DNA of 64,000 nt. It comes from an uncultured Eubacteriales bacterium. GTDB lineage: Bacteria; Bacillota; Clostridia; Christensenellales; UMGS416. The position numbers and the translations under genes are program-made. The notes beneath the pieces are model-generated. The model was not told where the DNA came from. It saw only the letters and a list, made by a program, of their open reading frames with translations, and did no database searches. Shown piece by piece: positions 1 to 8,530 of this stretch. The stretch lies in assembly GCA_900542005.1 (NCBI GenBank), contig UQLW01000001.1:62001-126000 (forward strand), in the 5' to 3' direction. Position 1 is the first letter of the stretch. Each line of letters starts with the position of its first letter.

Positions 1-252
1 TACAACATCCTCGGGAACCGTATGGGTCAAAACGAGCTCTGTCCCGGCTGGCAAGCTTATGCTGGCCGGCAGCGTCAGGGGCTGCTGCTGCCCCCGCTCA
101 TCCGCATAACGCCATCCCTGGTTGTAGTCCGAGACGCTCTCATCGAAAAGGGGAACCGTGCTCCCACCTATGGACAGCGCCAAAAAGACCACCATCGCAA
201 TAACAGCGGCCAGCACAAGGAAATAAACTCTCATCACCGGCGATATGCGCAT
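1..252 (-). CDS. N-terminus of a membrane sensor protein (partial)
   Basis: Only the first ~84 residues lie in the window; the gene continues past base 1. It opens with a short basic stretch, one hydrophobic segment (residues about 7-26, VYFLVLAAVIAMVVFLALS) and then an extracytoplasmic region with a W-R-Y motif and an LVLTHTVPED stretch. This layout resembles the N-terminal sensing region of clostridial membrane-bound diguanylate cyclases or histidine kinases (7TMR-DISM-like extracellular part), but the output domain is not visible. Two ATGs are possible at 255 and 252. The one at 252 has GGAG seven bases upstream and is preferred; an in-frame stop lies just upstream at 271-273. Confidence 0.55.
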   Translation of the reverse strand, partial: MRISPVMRVYFLVLAAVIAMVVFLALSIGGSTVPLFDESVSDYNQGWRYADERGQQQPLTLPASISLPAGTELVLTHTVPEDVV

Positions 253-342
253 CATCCCGCTCCATAGCTGCTAAAATATGTACCATTAAACCACATTCCC
301 CTCCATCGCGCAAGTTGGGCCGGGTAAAATTGCAGATAAAGG

Positions 343-368
343 AAAAGGCCGCCTTTATGCGGCCTTTT
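343..368. terminator. Bidirectional hairpin terminator
   Basis: Perfect 10-bp stem AAAAGGCCGC / GCGGCCTTTT with a 6-base loop. It ends the minus-strand lactonase/ABC operon; a T-rich tail follows on that strand. Confidence 0.85.
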
Positions 369-388
369 ATCCGTTGCCGGCCCCGCTG

Positions 389-1438
389 CTAGATCGGCCC
401 GCCAAAGAGCACGGCTACCGGCATGCTGGTCCCGATCGCCGTAGGCGTCAGCGCGGCGCTGCCGGTAGCGGGATCCAGCTTCAAAATGGTCACCTCGTCG
501 CTGTCCTGGTGGGCGCAGAGGATAAAGCCCTCCCCTGGGGCCAGGGCGCAGTCCCGGGGGTTTTTCCCGCCGGTCGGCGTCAGGCCGGCCCATTGGAGCA
601 TCCCCTGGCTGTCCGCGTTGAACTGCGCCAGCGTATCGTGGAAGCGGTTGGTCAGGTACAGGCGCCGGCCGTCCGCCGTGAGCCGCAGCGCGGCGCAGGA
701 GCTAAAGCCCTGGTAGCCCTCCGGCAGCGTGGAGGCGTCGCCTATCAGCGTCAGCGCTTCACCCTCCACCCGGTAGGTCAGGATCCGATTGCCCAGCTCG
801 CATACCACATAGGCGCGGCTTCCGTCGGGCGAGAATACCATATGCCGCGGCCCGCTGCCGGCCGGCGCGGCGGTACGCGCCGGCTCGCCAGTCACGCGGC
901 CCGCCTCATCCAGTGGATAGCGCAGGATTGCGTCCAGTCCCAGATCCACCACGCACAGCGTCCGGCCTCCCGGCATCAGCGCGGCGCAGTGGGCATGGGG
1001 CCCCTCCTGGCGCACCGGGATCACGCTGCGGCCCTGGTGGGCGAATACGGTACGCTGGCCCAGGCCGCCGTCTGCCTCCAGCGTGAACTGGGTTAACGAT
1101 CCGGAGCCATAGTTGGCTGCATAGAGCGTCCTGCCCGAGGGATGCACCAGCACGTGGCAGGGTGCCTCGCCTCCGGCGCTCTGGCGGCCCAGCTCCTGCA
1201 GGGAACCGTCCTGTGCCCGGCGGAAGGCAGCGACGCCGCCCATGCCTTCGTACAATGGCGCCTCCAGGCAGGCGTACAGGGTCTGCCCGTCCGGGCTTAG
1301 GGCCAGATAGGAGGGGTTGGGCGCCGGAGCAGCGTCCAGCAGGGCGAAGCCGCCCGTCTCGCTGTCAAAGGCATAGTGCTCGATCCCCGTTCCGCCCTTT
1401 TGGGTGTAGGTTCCAATATACAGATGAAATCGCGCCAT
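389..1438 (-). CDS. Lactonase family protein (6-phosphogluconolactonase-type beta-propeller)
   Basis: 349 aa, the usual length of the seven-bladed propeller lactonase family (PF10282; Pgl of E. coli, YkgB of Bacillus). Family features visible are the IGTYT start, an AxNPSYLALSPDG blade, GEAPCHVLVHPSGRTLYAANYGSG, GPRHMVFSPDG and the closing AHQDSDEV. Members hydrolyse 6-phosphogluconolactone or related sugar lactones in the cytoplasm; no signal peptide is seen. AGGAGG lies 6 bases before the ATG. It is the last gene of a minus-strand group, 27 bases after the ABC exporter pair and just before a strong terminator, so co-transcription with the exporter is likely. The substrate is not fixed by sequence. 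Confidence 0.88.
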   Translation of the reverse strand: MARFHLYIGTYTQKGGTGIEHYAFDSETGGFALLDAAPAPNPSYLALSPDGQTLYACLEAPLYEGMGGVAAFRRAQDGSLQELGRQSAGGEAPCHVLVHPSGRTLYAANYGSGSLTQFTLEADGGLGQRTVFAHQGRSVIPVRQEGPHAHCAALMPGGRTLCVVDLGLDAILRYPLDEAGRVTGEPARTAAPAGSGPRHMVFSPDGSRAYVVCELGNRILTYRVEGEALTLIGDASTLPEGYQGFSSCAALRLTADGRRLYLTNRFHDTLAQFNADSQGMLQWAGLTPTGGKNPRDCALAPGEGFILCAHQDSDEVTILKLDPATGSAALTPTAIGTSMPVAVLFGGPI

Positions 1439-1465
1439 GGGATGCCTCCTGCAAAATAAGGATCG

Positions 1466-3247
1466 TTATCCATTCGACGCGGGCGCGGCGGTTTCCTGCT
1501 GCGTTTCCCCCTGAAGGCCCTTGAATTGGCTGTAATACAGCTGAGCGTAGAAGCCGCCCCGCTTCAGCAGCGCCTCATGGCCGCCCTGCTCGATAATATG
1601 GCCGTCCCGCATCACAAGGATGTTATCTGCCTCGCGGATGGTGGAAAGCCGGTGCGCCACCACGAAGCTGGTGCGCCCCTGCATCATGCGGTTGAAGGCC
1701 TGCTGGACACGGATCTCTGTGCGAGTATCGATGGAGCTGGTAGCTTCGTCCAAGATGAGCACCGTCGGCTGGGTCAGCATCACCCGCGCGATACAAAGCA
1801 GCTGCTTCTGGCCCTGGGAGATGTTGCTGCCCCCCTCGGCCAGGGGCGTATCGTAGCCCTGCGGCATACGCATGATGAAGCCATGGGCATGGGCGGCCCG
1901 GGCCGCCGCCTCGATCTCCTCCTGGGAGGCGCCGGGCCGGCCATAGGCGATATTTTCCCGCACGGTGCCGGAAAAGATCCAGCTTTCCTGCAGCACCATG
2001 CCATACTGGGCCCGCAGGCTGGAGCGCGTCAGGTCCCGGATATCCCAGCCGTCCAGATCGATCCGGCCTCCGGTTACGTCGTAAAAGCGCATCAGCAGGT
2101 TGATGATGGTGGTCTTGCCGCAGCCTGTAGGGCCGACGATGGCGATGCGCTGTCCACTGTCCGCCTTAAGGTTCAGCCCGTCGATCAGCGGGGTATCCTC
2201 CCGATAGCGGAAGGATACGTTCTGAAGGCTTACCTGCCCCCGGCTGCGCTCCATGCTCTGGGCGTCCGGGCGGTCCGCCGTCTCATCGGGCTCGTCGAGA
2301 ATCTCAAACACCCGGGCCGCCGAGGCCAGCGCCGACTGCAGCTCGGTCACAACCCCGGAGATCTCGTTGAAGGGCTTGGTATACTGGTTGGCATAGGAGA
2401 GGAAGCAGGAGATCTGGCCCACAGTCATCACGCCGGAAAGGGCGGCCAGCGCGCCGGCCACGCCCACCGCGGCGTATACGATGCCGTTGACAAAGCGGGT
2501 GCAGGGATTCGTCATCGAGGAAAAGAACTGGCTCCTCACGCCGGAGCGGTAAAGGCGGCTGTTGATCTGCTCAAACTGCTGCTGGGCGCGCTGCTCATAG
2601 CCAAAGGCCTTGACCACCTTCTGCGACCCCAGCATCTCCTCCACATAGCCGCCCAGCTCGCCCCGGCAGGCCGACTGCTCCTGAAAGGCGGCATAGGAGC
2701 GCTTGGCTATGAAGGCGGCCACGCCCAGCGACAGCGGTGTGACCACCACCACCACGAGCGCGATGGGTACGCTGACCGACAGCATAAACAGCAGCGTCCC
2801 CAGGATGGTCACAACGCCGGTAAAAAGCTGGGAAAAGCCCTGAAGCAGCCCGTCGGAAATCACGTCGATATCGTTGATCACGCGGGAAATGAGGTCGCCA
2901 TGGGGCCGGTTATCGATCACCTTCAGCGGCACCCGCTCCAGCTTGCAAAAGATATCCACCCGCAAATCCCGCACAGTGCGGTAGGCGACGGCGTTGGTAC
3001 ACAGGCCCATCAGCCACTGGAACAGCGCCGATCCCAGGATCACCAAGGCCAGCAACCCGATGATCCGGGCCAGCCCCTGGAAGTCCACCTGCCCAGGCCC
3101 TAAAATGAGATCCACACCCGCTCCAATGATGACCGGCGCCAGCAGGGTCAGCGCCACCGAGGCCACCGCCCCGCAGACAGCCCCGGCCAGATACAACCAA
3201 TAGCGGCGGGCATAGCCCAGCACGCGGAGGATTGCTCGCTTTTTCAT
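1466..3247 (-). CDS. ABC exporter half-transporter, subunit B (canonical ATP site residues)
   Basis: 593 aa: six membrane segments in residues 1-320, then a nucleotide-binding domain. Walker A GPTGCGKTT, Walker B ILILDEATSSID with catalytic Glu, and H-loop VVAHRLS are intact. The signature is SQGQ instead of SGGQ. It is the second gene of a pair: the partner's TAG stop at 3248-3250 abuts this ATG, and the SD (GGAGGTGTCC) lies inside the partner's last codons, implying coupled translation. The family exports lipids, drugs or peptides as MdlAB/BmrCD-type heterodimers; the substrate is unknown. The altered signature completes the degenerate ATP site of the partner. Confidence 0.93.
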   Translation of the reverse strand: MKKRAILRVLGYARRYWLYLAGAVCGAVASVALTLLAPVIIGAGVDLILGPGQVDFQGLARIIGLLALVILGSALFQWLMGLCTNAVAYRTVRDLRVDIFCKLERVPLKVIDNRPHGDLISRVINDIDVISDGLLQGFSQLFTGVVTILGTLLFMLSVSVPIALVVVVVTPLSLGVAAFIAKRSYAAFQEQSACRGELGGYVEEMLGSQKVVKAFGYEQRAQQQFEQINSRLYRSGVRSQFFSSMTNPCTRFVNGIVYAAVGVAGALAALSGVMTVGQISCFLSYANQYTKPFNEISGVVTELQSALASAARVFEILDEPDETADRPDAQSMERSRGQVSLQNVSFRYREDTPLIDGLNLKADSGQRIAIVGPTGCGKTTIINLLMRFYDVTGGRIDLDGWDIRDLTRSSLRAQYGMVLQESWIFSGTVRENIAYGRPGASQEEIEAAARAAHAHGFIMRMPQGYDTPLAEGGSNISQGQKQLLCIARVMLTQPTVLILDEATSSIDTRTEIRVQQAFNRMMQGRTSFVVAHRLSTIREADNILVMRDGHIIEQGGHEALLKRGGFYAQLYYSQFKGLQGETQQETAAPASNG

Positions 3248-4972
3248 CTAGGACACCTCCTCGTCTGAGAGCTGAGAGGCGCAGATCTCCTGGTAGATTG
3301 GGCAGCTCTCCAGCAGCGCCTCATGGGTACCCAGTCCGGCTACCCGCCCCTCGTCCAACACCAGGATGCGGTCGCAGCCGCGGACCGTATGCACCCGCTG
3401 GGATACCATAAACACGGTCATCCCGCCGGCCTGGGCTGCCAGCGCCTGCCGCAGCGCCGCATCGGTGGCATAGTCCAGGGCGCTGGCGCTGTCGTCCAGA
3501 ATCAGGATATCCGGATCGCCCACCAACGCCCGGGCAATGGTCAGCCGCTGGCGCTGGCCGCCGGAGAAGTTCCGTCCGCCCTGGTTGACCGGAGCGTCCA
3601 GCCCCTCGGGCCGCTGGCGGATAAAGCCGGCGGCCTGGGCCGTCTCCAGCGCTTTCCATATCTGCTGGTCCGTGGCCTCTGGCCTGCGCCAGCGCATGTT
3701 ATCGCGGACAGTGCCGGTAAAGAGCACGGCGCTTTGGGGCACCATGCCGATCCGCGCCCGCAGCGCCTCCAGCGGCATGGCCCGCACATCAACGCCATCC
3801 ACCCGCACGCAGCCATCCGTCACATCATAGAACCTGGGGATCAGGCTGACCAGCGTGCTCTTGCCTGAGCCGGTGCCGCCGATAATACCCAGGCGCTCGC
3901 CGGGCATAACCGCCAGATCAAGGCCCTCCAGCTCAGCCTCGCCCCCATAGCCAAATCGGACGTGCTCGAAGGCGACCCGCGGCGCGCCGGCCTCCGGCCG
4001 CGCTGCTGGATCCGGCTGGTCGATGACGGAATTATGGGTATCGAACACCTCATTGACCCGCGCCGCGCTGGCCGTGGCCTTGGTAAAGATCACAACCAGG
4101 TTGGCCACCACGATCAGCGCCAGCAGCACCTGGGTCATGTAGTTGATGAGAGCAATGATCTGCCCCTGGCTCAGCGCGCCTTGGCTGACCCGGTAGCCGC
4201 CAAACCAAAGGATGGCGATAACCGCCGTATTGACGGCCAGCGAGGTCGCCGGACTCAGCAGCGCCGAAAGCCGCCCTACCCGCAGCGCGTCGTCCTGCAG
4301 GCTGTCGCTGGCTGCGGCAAAGCGGTCCATCTCGCCCCGCTGCCGCGAGAAGGCGCGGATCACCCGGACACCGGAAAGGTTTTCCCGCGTGATGGCCGAT
4401 ACCCGGTCCAGCAGGCGCTGGATCCTCTGATAATAGGGGATCGACCGGCTCATGATCCCGTACAGGATCCCGGCGATCACCACAAAGGCCGCCACAAAGA
4501 TCAGCGAAAGCCGAAGATCCAGGGTCATGGCCATCACCGTAGCGCCCACCGCCAGGAAGGGCGCCCGCACCACCAGGCGGATCAGCATGGCCACCGCCAG
4601 CTGCAGCTGATTCACGTCGTTGGTCATGCGGGTCACGAGGCTCGCCGTACCCAGCCGGTCGATCTCCCGGTGCGAGAGGCTGTTGATATGGGCGTACAGG
4701 GCGTTGCGCACCACCGTACCATAGCCCTGCGAGGCCCGGGCTGCAAAATACTGGCAGGTCAGCGAGCAGCCCAGGCCGATCAGCCCCAGTGCCACCATCA
4801 GCGCGCCCATCCGCCAGATATACCCTGCATCGGCGTTTTTCACTCCAATGTCAATGATTTTCGCCATCACCAGCGGAACGATCAGCTCGAAGACCGCCTC
4901 GATGAGCTTGAAGATTGGCCCCAGGATAACCTCCCTGCGGAACCCGCGCAGAAAACGGGCGATTTGAATCAT
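3248..4972 (-). CDS. ABC exporter half-transporter, subunit A (degenerate ATP site residues)
   Basis: 574 aa with an N-terminal six-helix exporter domain and a C-terminal ATPase domain. Walker A GGTGSGKST and signature FSGGQRQRL are canonical. The Walker B catalytic Glu is Asp (ILILDDSASALD) and the H-loop His is Gln (MVSQRVHTV). These are the hallmarks of the catalytically weak half of an asymmetric heterodimeric exporter; its partner is the next gene (1466-3247). First gene of the operon, with a divergent LysR regulator upstream (107-base intergenic region), which is its obvious candidate regulator. Confidence 0.93.
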   Translation of the reverse strand: MIQIARFLRGFRREVILGPIFKLIEAVFELIVPLVMAKIIDIGVKNADAGYIWRMGALMVALGLIGLGCSLTCQYFAARASQGYGTVVRNALYAHINSLSHREIDRLGTASLVTRMTNDVNQLQLAVAMLIRLVVRAPFLAVGATVMAMTLDLRLSLIFVAAFVVIAGILYGIMSRSIPYYQRIQRLLDRVSAITRENLSGVRVIRAFSRQRGEMDRFAAASDSLQDDALRVGRLSALLSPATSLAVNTAVIAILWFGGYRVSQGALSQGQIIALINYMTQVLLALIVVANLVVIFTKATASAARVNEVFDTHNSVIDQPDPAARPEAGAPRVAFEHVRFGYGGEAELEGLDLAVMPGERLGIIGGTGSGKSTLVSLIPRFYDVTDGCVRVDGVDVRAMPLEALRARIGMVPQSAVLFTGTVRDNMRWRRPEATDQQIWKALETAQAAGFIRQRPEGLDAPVNQGGRNFSGGQRQRLTIARALVGDPDILILDDSASALDYATDAALRQALAAQAGGMTVFMVSQRVHTVRGCDRILVLDEGRVAGLGTHEALLESCPIYQEICASQLSDEEVS

Positions 4973-5079
4973 GCTCCATCCCCATTTCTTTTTGTTTTTT
5001 TCAGTATAGCATGGCGCAATCCATATTCATAATATATAATACATATAATAACCATCAATTTTTATGATAGGAGGCGCCT
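4973..5079. promoter_or_regulatory. Divergent A+T-rich promoter region between the ABC exporter and lysR
   Basis: 107 bases, much more A+T-rich than its flanks. On the minus strand an extended -10 TGC-TATACT (5003-5008) lies ahead of the exporter, with a weak TTATGA 18 bases upstream. On the plus strand two TATAAT hexamers (5035-5040 and 5044-5049) precede the GTG start of lysR. LysR proteins usually bind such shared regions; no single T-N11-A box could be singled out with confidence. Confidence 0.5.
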
Positions 5080-5940
5080 GTGGATTTCAAGGACCTGACC
5101 TGCTTTGCCGCGATCGTGGAGGAGGGCACCATTTCCGGCGCGGCGCAGCGGCTGCATATCGCCCAACCGGCCCTCAGCCTGCGGCTGAAGGCCCTGGAGG
5201 AGGACATGGGCCTTGTGCTGTTGGAGCGGGGCGCCCGCAGCGTAAGCCTGACCGAGGGCGGCCGGCTTTTCTACCGCCGCGCCCTGCGGATGCTGGAGCT
5301 CGCCCGCTCCACCCGCCAGGAGCTGGCCGACGTAAGGGACGGCGCGGCCGGGACGCTGCGGCTTGGCACCGTAAGCTCCTCGGCCCCCTCCCTGCTATCC
5401 GGCAGGATCAACCGGTTCCATACCCGCTATCCCCAGGTGCGGTTTGAGCTGCACGAGGGGAATACCTTTGAGCTCATCGAGCTGCTCCATACCGGTATCA
5501 TCGACCTGGCCATCGTCCGTACGCCCTTCAAGGCGGAGGGAACCGGCCAGCTGCTGCTGCCGCCCGAGCCCATGGCGGTGGCCCTCCGTGGGCCTCTGGC
5601 AGAGTCCGGGCAGGTGCCTGTGTGCTGGCTAAAGGGTAAACCGCTGATCTTTTACCGCCGCTTTGAGGGGCTGATCCAGGCCGTATGCCGGCAGGAAGGC
5701 TTCGAGCCCGAGGCCCTCTGCATCAATGACGATGCCCGCACCTGTATCATGTGGGCGCAGGCGGGTCTCGGCGCGGCCATTACTCCCTTGAGCGCGGCCA
5801 AGGTCATGGCTGGGGAGGATCTTCACCTGCTTACGCTGGAGCATCCCGATCTCTATACGAGCATCGCAGCCATCTGGAAAAAGGACGGCTACCTCTCTGC
5901 CGCAGCCCAGCGGTTCCTCGAGGTCTTTGGCGGCCCCTAG
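5080..5940 (+). CDS. LysR family transcriptional regulator
   Basis: 286 aa with the typical layout: N-terminal winged helix (residues 1-60, including GTISGAAQRLHIAQPALSLRLKALEEDMG and an LxERG wing) and a C-terminal substrate-binding co-inducer domain. GTG start chosen because TAGGAGG lies 5 bases upstream and the protein then begins MDFKDLTCF, the standard LysR opening. Transcribed divergently from the ABC exporter operon (1466-4972), which it most likely controls together with its own gene. The inducer is unknown. Confidence 0.93.
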   Translation: MDFKDLTCFAAIVEEGTISGAAQRLHIAQPALSLRLKALEEDMGLVLLERGARSVSLTEGGRLFYRRALRMLELARSTRQELADVRDGAAGTLRLGTVSSSAPSLLSGRINRFHTRYPQVRFELHEGNTFELIELLHTGIIDLAIVRTPFKAEGTGQLLLPPEPMAVALRGPLAESGQVPVCWLKGKPLIFYRRFEGLIQAVCRQEGFEPEALCINDDARTCIMWAQAGLGAAITPLSAAKVMAGEDLHLLTLEHPDLYTSIAAIWKKDGYLSAAAQRFLEVFGGP

Positions 5941-6003
5941 GCCCCATTGGATATCCTTACCCTTTCCCGGCGCCCGTCCGCTTATGCTGCCAAAGGCGCA
6001 GGC

Positions 6004-6048
6004 ATGGCAAAGGGGCGGATGGTTAATCTCCATCCGCCCCTTTGCCAT
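6004..6048. terminator. Bidirectional terminator between convergent lysR and merR
   Basis: Perfect 19-bp stem (6004-6022 with 6030-6048) around a 7-base loop, TTAATCT. It sits between two genes that converge on it and so serves both. Confidence 0.8.
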
Positions 6049-6060
6049 CGTTTATGGGGT

Positions 6061-6462
6061 CTATGCGCCCACGTCCTCCTGCCCAGTTCGGCGCAGCTGC
6101 TGTTCAATCGGCAGAAGCAGCTGTTCATATCCCTCGATTTTGCGGTTCAGCCTCTCCAGCGTCTGCTGCAATAGGGCCATCCGCTCAAAGAGCTGGTCGC
6201 GCTGTTCGATCAGCAGCCGCTTGCGGGCGGGCACCGTTTCGTCCCCCTGTTGGAACAGCGCCACATATTCCACCAGCGCCTCCACCTGCAGCCCTGCGCC
6301 GCGCATACACTTGGCAAACTCTACCCACCGGCAATCCGCCTCCGTATAGTCGCGGATCCCGCTTCTGTTACGGTTTACCGGGGGGATTAGCCCAATGCGT
6401 TCATAATAGCGCAGGGTATCCGCGCTGATGTCGTATTTTTTGCTCACCTCTGCAATCGTCAT
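6061..6462 (-). CDS. MerR family transcriptional regulator
   Basis: 133 aa: N-terminal MerR winged helix (MTIAEVSKKYDISADTLRYYERIGLI, then R-x-Y at residues 38-40), followed by a long dimerisation coiled coil. No conserved metal-binding cysteine cluster follows; only one Cys is in the DNA-binding half and one (C54) in VEFAKCMRG. This sub-type (related to NmlR/AdhR) often sits next to, and activates, aldo/keto reductases or alcohol dehydrogenases. None is adjacent here, but an aldo/keto reductase elsewhere in the window has a matching 19-bp-spacer promoter at 55473-55503. Its own promoter region shows no such operator. Confidence 0.9.
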   Translation of the reverse strand: MTIAEVSKKYDISADTLRYYERIGLIPPVNRNRSGIRDYTEADCRWVEFAKCMRGAGLQVEALVEYVALFQQGDETVPARKRLLIEQRDQLFERMALLQQTLERLNRKIEGYEQLLLPIEQQLRRTGQEDVGA

Positions 6463-6523
6463 GGCAACCGCTCCCTTCCTTATCTATGGCGTCCAAGCCC
6501 TGTTTTTTCGCGGATCATCGGCC

Positions 6524-7492
6524 CTATAGCAGCGAAAAGCGCATGGGCAGCTCCAGCCGCTCAAGCTCGGCCGACAAATACCGCCGGCATTGCCCCTCCG
6601 TCAAAAGCGGCGAAGGGCAGCCGCGGCCGAGCTCCGCCAGGAATTCATGGATATCGTCCAGCCGCCGCCGGATGCCGAAAAAGGCGATGGCCGGCTCATG
6701 GGGCTCATAACCCGTCAGCTGCCGGTACAGCCGGCTAAAGCCCGGCTCGTAGCGCTGGAAAAAGAACAGATCCGCCTCCGGCGGGGCGATGGATACGCCT
6801 TCCCAGTCGATCAGCACCAGCTGTGAATCCCTTTGCATCAGGTTGCCCCGGTGAATATCGCCGTGGCATAGGACCATGGGCAGCCCGGCCGCCTTCAGCT
6901 CCCGCCCCAGCCGCACCCCCAGCGAAAGCAGCCGCAGAATCTGCTCCCGCTGCCCGGCGCTAACCAGGGTCTCCGGCCCACGGCCCAGCACAGCCCGCAG
7001 CGCGCCGTCGAAGGGAATCTGGAAGGACTCCCGCAGAAGGCCCTGAGGCGGAGGATAGGCATGCACCGCAGCCAGCAGGCCGGCCAGCTGCCGAAGCTGC
7101 CCCGCGTCCAGCAGCCCTTCTCCGGGCGTATCCCCTTCGATAAACCGGTATACAAGATACCGGTACGGCCCATCCTCGCAGTAAAAGGCCCCGTCCGTTG
7201 TCCGGACCGGCTCCGGCAGCGCGCCTATGAGCCCCGCCGTGCGGTTCATGCCCCAAAGCAGGGAGATATATTGATCCATTCCCCCCGCCCAACGTCCAAA
7301 GCCCGGCTGCCGCCGGTCATACACCTTCAGAAACAGCCGCTCGCCCGAGGCACAGTCCGCCTCATAGGCCAGCGCCGATAGGCCTCCGGCAAGGGGGCGG
7401 ATTCCGGCCGCCTCGCGCCCGTAGCTGTACCGTATCCATCCGCCGATCCGCTCCATCTCCGGCCGCTGCGGCGCGTTACCTTCCCTGTCCAT
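6524..7492 (-). CDS. Phosphotransferase of the aminoglycoside phosphotransferase/CotS family
   Basis: 322 aa kinase-like fold. Brenner motif H-G-D-I-H-R-G-N marks the catalytic loop and LIDWE the metal-binding DFG-equivalent; an N-lobe Lys is seen in RLFLKVYDR. The family includes antibiotic kinases, homoserine and choline kinases and the spore-coat protein CotS; Clostridia carry many paralogues, so antibiotic resistance should not be assumed. Start at 7492 has GGGGGAG 4 bases upstream. Same strand as merR with a 61-base gap, so they may share a transcript. Confidence 0.82.
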   Translation of the reverse strand: MDREGNAPQRPEMERIGGWIRYSYGREAAGIRPLAGGLSALAYEADCASGERLFLKVYDRRQPGFGRWAGGMDQYISLLWGMNRTAGLIGALPEPVRTTDGAFYCEDGPYRYLVYRFIEGDTPGEGLLDAGQLRQLAGLLAAVHAYPPPQGLLRESFQIPFDGALRAVLGRGPETLVSAGQREQILRLLSLGVRLGRELKAAGLPMVLCHGDIHRGNLMQRDSQLVLIDWEGVSIAPPEADLFFFQRYEPGFSRLYRQLTGYEPHEPAIAFFGIRRRLDDIHEFLAELGRGCPSPLLTEGQCRRYLSAELERLELPMRFSLL

Positions 7493-7646
7493 CCCGCTCC
7501 CCCTCTGCCGTCCTGCTTCTCAATTTTGCTTCTATTCTTATTCTATCACATAACGCCCATCTCAGGATACCGCCTGCGCCTCCCGCAGCTACCCAGCGCT
7601 CCTTCTCCAAGCGCCAGCAAGCCACCCTATGGCCAAAATGCATACA

Positions 7647-7683
7647 GGCTGCCGGGAGAGCCAATCGAAGCTCCCCGGCAGCC
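7647..7683. terminator. Hairpin downstream of the DUF5655 gene
   Basis: 10-bp stem GGCTGCCGGG / CCCGGCAGCC. It lies 18 bases past the stop of the minus-strand gene at 7701. No clean U-run follows immediately, so terminator function is only likely. The rest of 7493-7700 holds no supported gene. Confidence 0.4.
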
Positions 7684-7700
7684 CTATGGCCCGGTATCGC

Positions 7701-8096
7701 TTATTTCGCAGCAGAAAAGGCCGCAGCCTCCTGGAGCCACCCCATCAGCTCATCATCGACCTCCTCCACGCTGCCAAGAGTAACATGGTGCGTCCAGCGG
7801 TTCGGATAGGGTTCGGCCGCCGCGTCAATCCGCGGCGCATCCAGCCGGTATGCCAGGCCAAAGGTCACCGTAAGGAAAGGATTCGGCCGGTCCTTCGCCC
7901 TGCGGGCCGGCTGGAACGACGCGCAGGCAAAGACCCGGCGGTTCCTAAAGGTGATCTGGGTCTTCTGCACCGTGACGCTTGCATCCGGTATGCATGCCAG
8001 AAGGCGCTCCGCCAGCCTCTCATAGAGGGGCAGCGCCTCCAGCCGCCCGCCAAAAAAGGCGGCCTCCGCCCCGCTGATTCCTGCCCTCGTATCCAT
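7701..8096 (-). CDS. DUF5655 domain protein
   Basis: 131 aa small soluble protein. It shows the DUF5655 pattern: an Y-x-x-L-x-E-R helix, VQKTQITFRNRRVFACASF strand pair, a LTVTFGLAYRLD strand and the THHVTLGSVEEVDDELMGWLQEA end. The family has no firm function but resembles DUF1801/YdhG-type small domains. ATG at 8096 was chosen over 8117 because AAGGAGGAGGGAGC directly precedes it. Monocistronic between tRNA-Ala and the APH-type kinase. Confidence 0.8.
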   Translation of the reverse strand: MDTRAGISGAEAAFFGGRLEALPLYERLAERLLACIPDASVTVQKTQITFRNRRVFACASFQPARRAKDRPNPFLTVTFGLAYRLDAPRIDAAAEPYPNRWTHHVTLGSVEEVDDELMGWLQEAAAFSAAK

Positions 8097-8200
8097 GCTC
8101 CCTCCTCCTTGACCCAAAACGTGTCTGCCGCAGCCCGCTACCGCGTCCCCCTCGGATCACCGCCCCCTGGTGCAAATGGACGGATGATTGATGGGATATA

Positions 8201-8231
8201 AAAAAATCGGAACGAGCATCACTCGTTCCGA
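8201..8231 (-). terminator. Terminator of the tRNA-Ala gene
   Basis: 10-bp stem TCGGAACGAG / CTCGTTCCGA, followed on the minus strand by a run of seven T residues. It starts directly after the tRNA 3' end. Confidence 0.9.
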
Positions 8232-8233
8232 AC

Positions 8234-8310
8234 TGGTGGAGAATAGGGGACTTGAACCCCTGACCTCTTGACTGCCAGTCAAGCGCTCTAGCCAACTGAG
8301 CTAATCCCCC
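8234..8310 (-). tRNA. tRNA-Ala (anticodon GGC)
   Basis: 77 nt including an encoded CCA end. The cloverleaf is complete on the minus strand: acceptor GGGGGAT with ATTCTCC, D arm with AGTTGG, anticodon arm CTTGA-CTGGCAG-TCAAG, T arm GGGGTTCAAGTCCCC. Loop positions 34-36 are GGC, reading GCC. The acceptor has the G3-U70 wobble pair that identifies alanine tRNAs. It has its own promoter and terminator. Confidence 0.96.
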
Positions 8311-8329
8311 ACGGCTGCGAACAGTGTTT

Positions 8330-8358
8330 ATTATAATGGTTCAGCGTCGTTTCGTCAA
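8330..8358 (-). promoter_or_regulatory. Consensus promoter of tRNA-Ala
   Basis: On the minus strand TTGACG (8358-8353), a 17-bp spacer and TATAAT (8335-8330), 20 bases before the tRNA 5' end. An almost perfect housekeeping sigma promoter. Confidence 0.88.
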
Positions 8359-8470
8359 GGGCTTGTGCAGAAAAAAATAATTTTTTCCTAAAAAGGAGAG
8401 CAGCGCTATAAATCCGTCTGAAGCAGGGCACAATCTTCCTCTATTGGGCATAGGGTAAAGCGTGACAAAG

Positions 8471-8506
8471 GCGTCGCGGCACAATCCGCGGCGCTATTTT
8501 TATTGG
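8471..8506 (+). terminator. Terminator-like hairpin in the asnB leader
   Basis: GCGTCGCGG / CCGCGGCGC stem (one G-U pair) with loop CACAAT, followed by TATTTTTATT, only 24 bases before the asnB ATG. Either it ends transcripts entering from upstream or it is an attenuator for asnB. No T-box elements (specifier loop, TGGN bulge) could be recognised in 8359-8470. Confidence 0.55.
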
Positions 8507-8530
8507 ACAAAGCCAAGGGAGGATCGGAAA

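Noticed and set aside
6524..7492. Aminoglycoside resistance gene
   Set aside because: Only the generic kinase motifs are present; Clostridia have many such paralogues, so no resistance is claimed.
8359..8470. T-box riboswitch ahead of asnB
   Set aside because: A terminator-like hairpin exists, but no Stem I, specifier codon for Asn or TGGN bulge could be identified.
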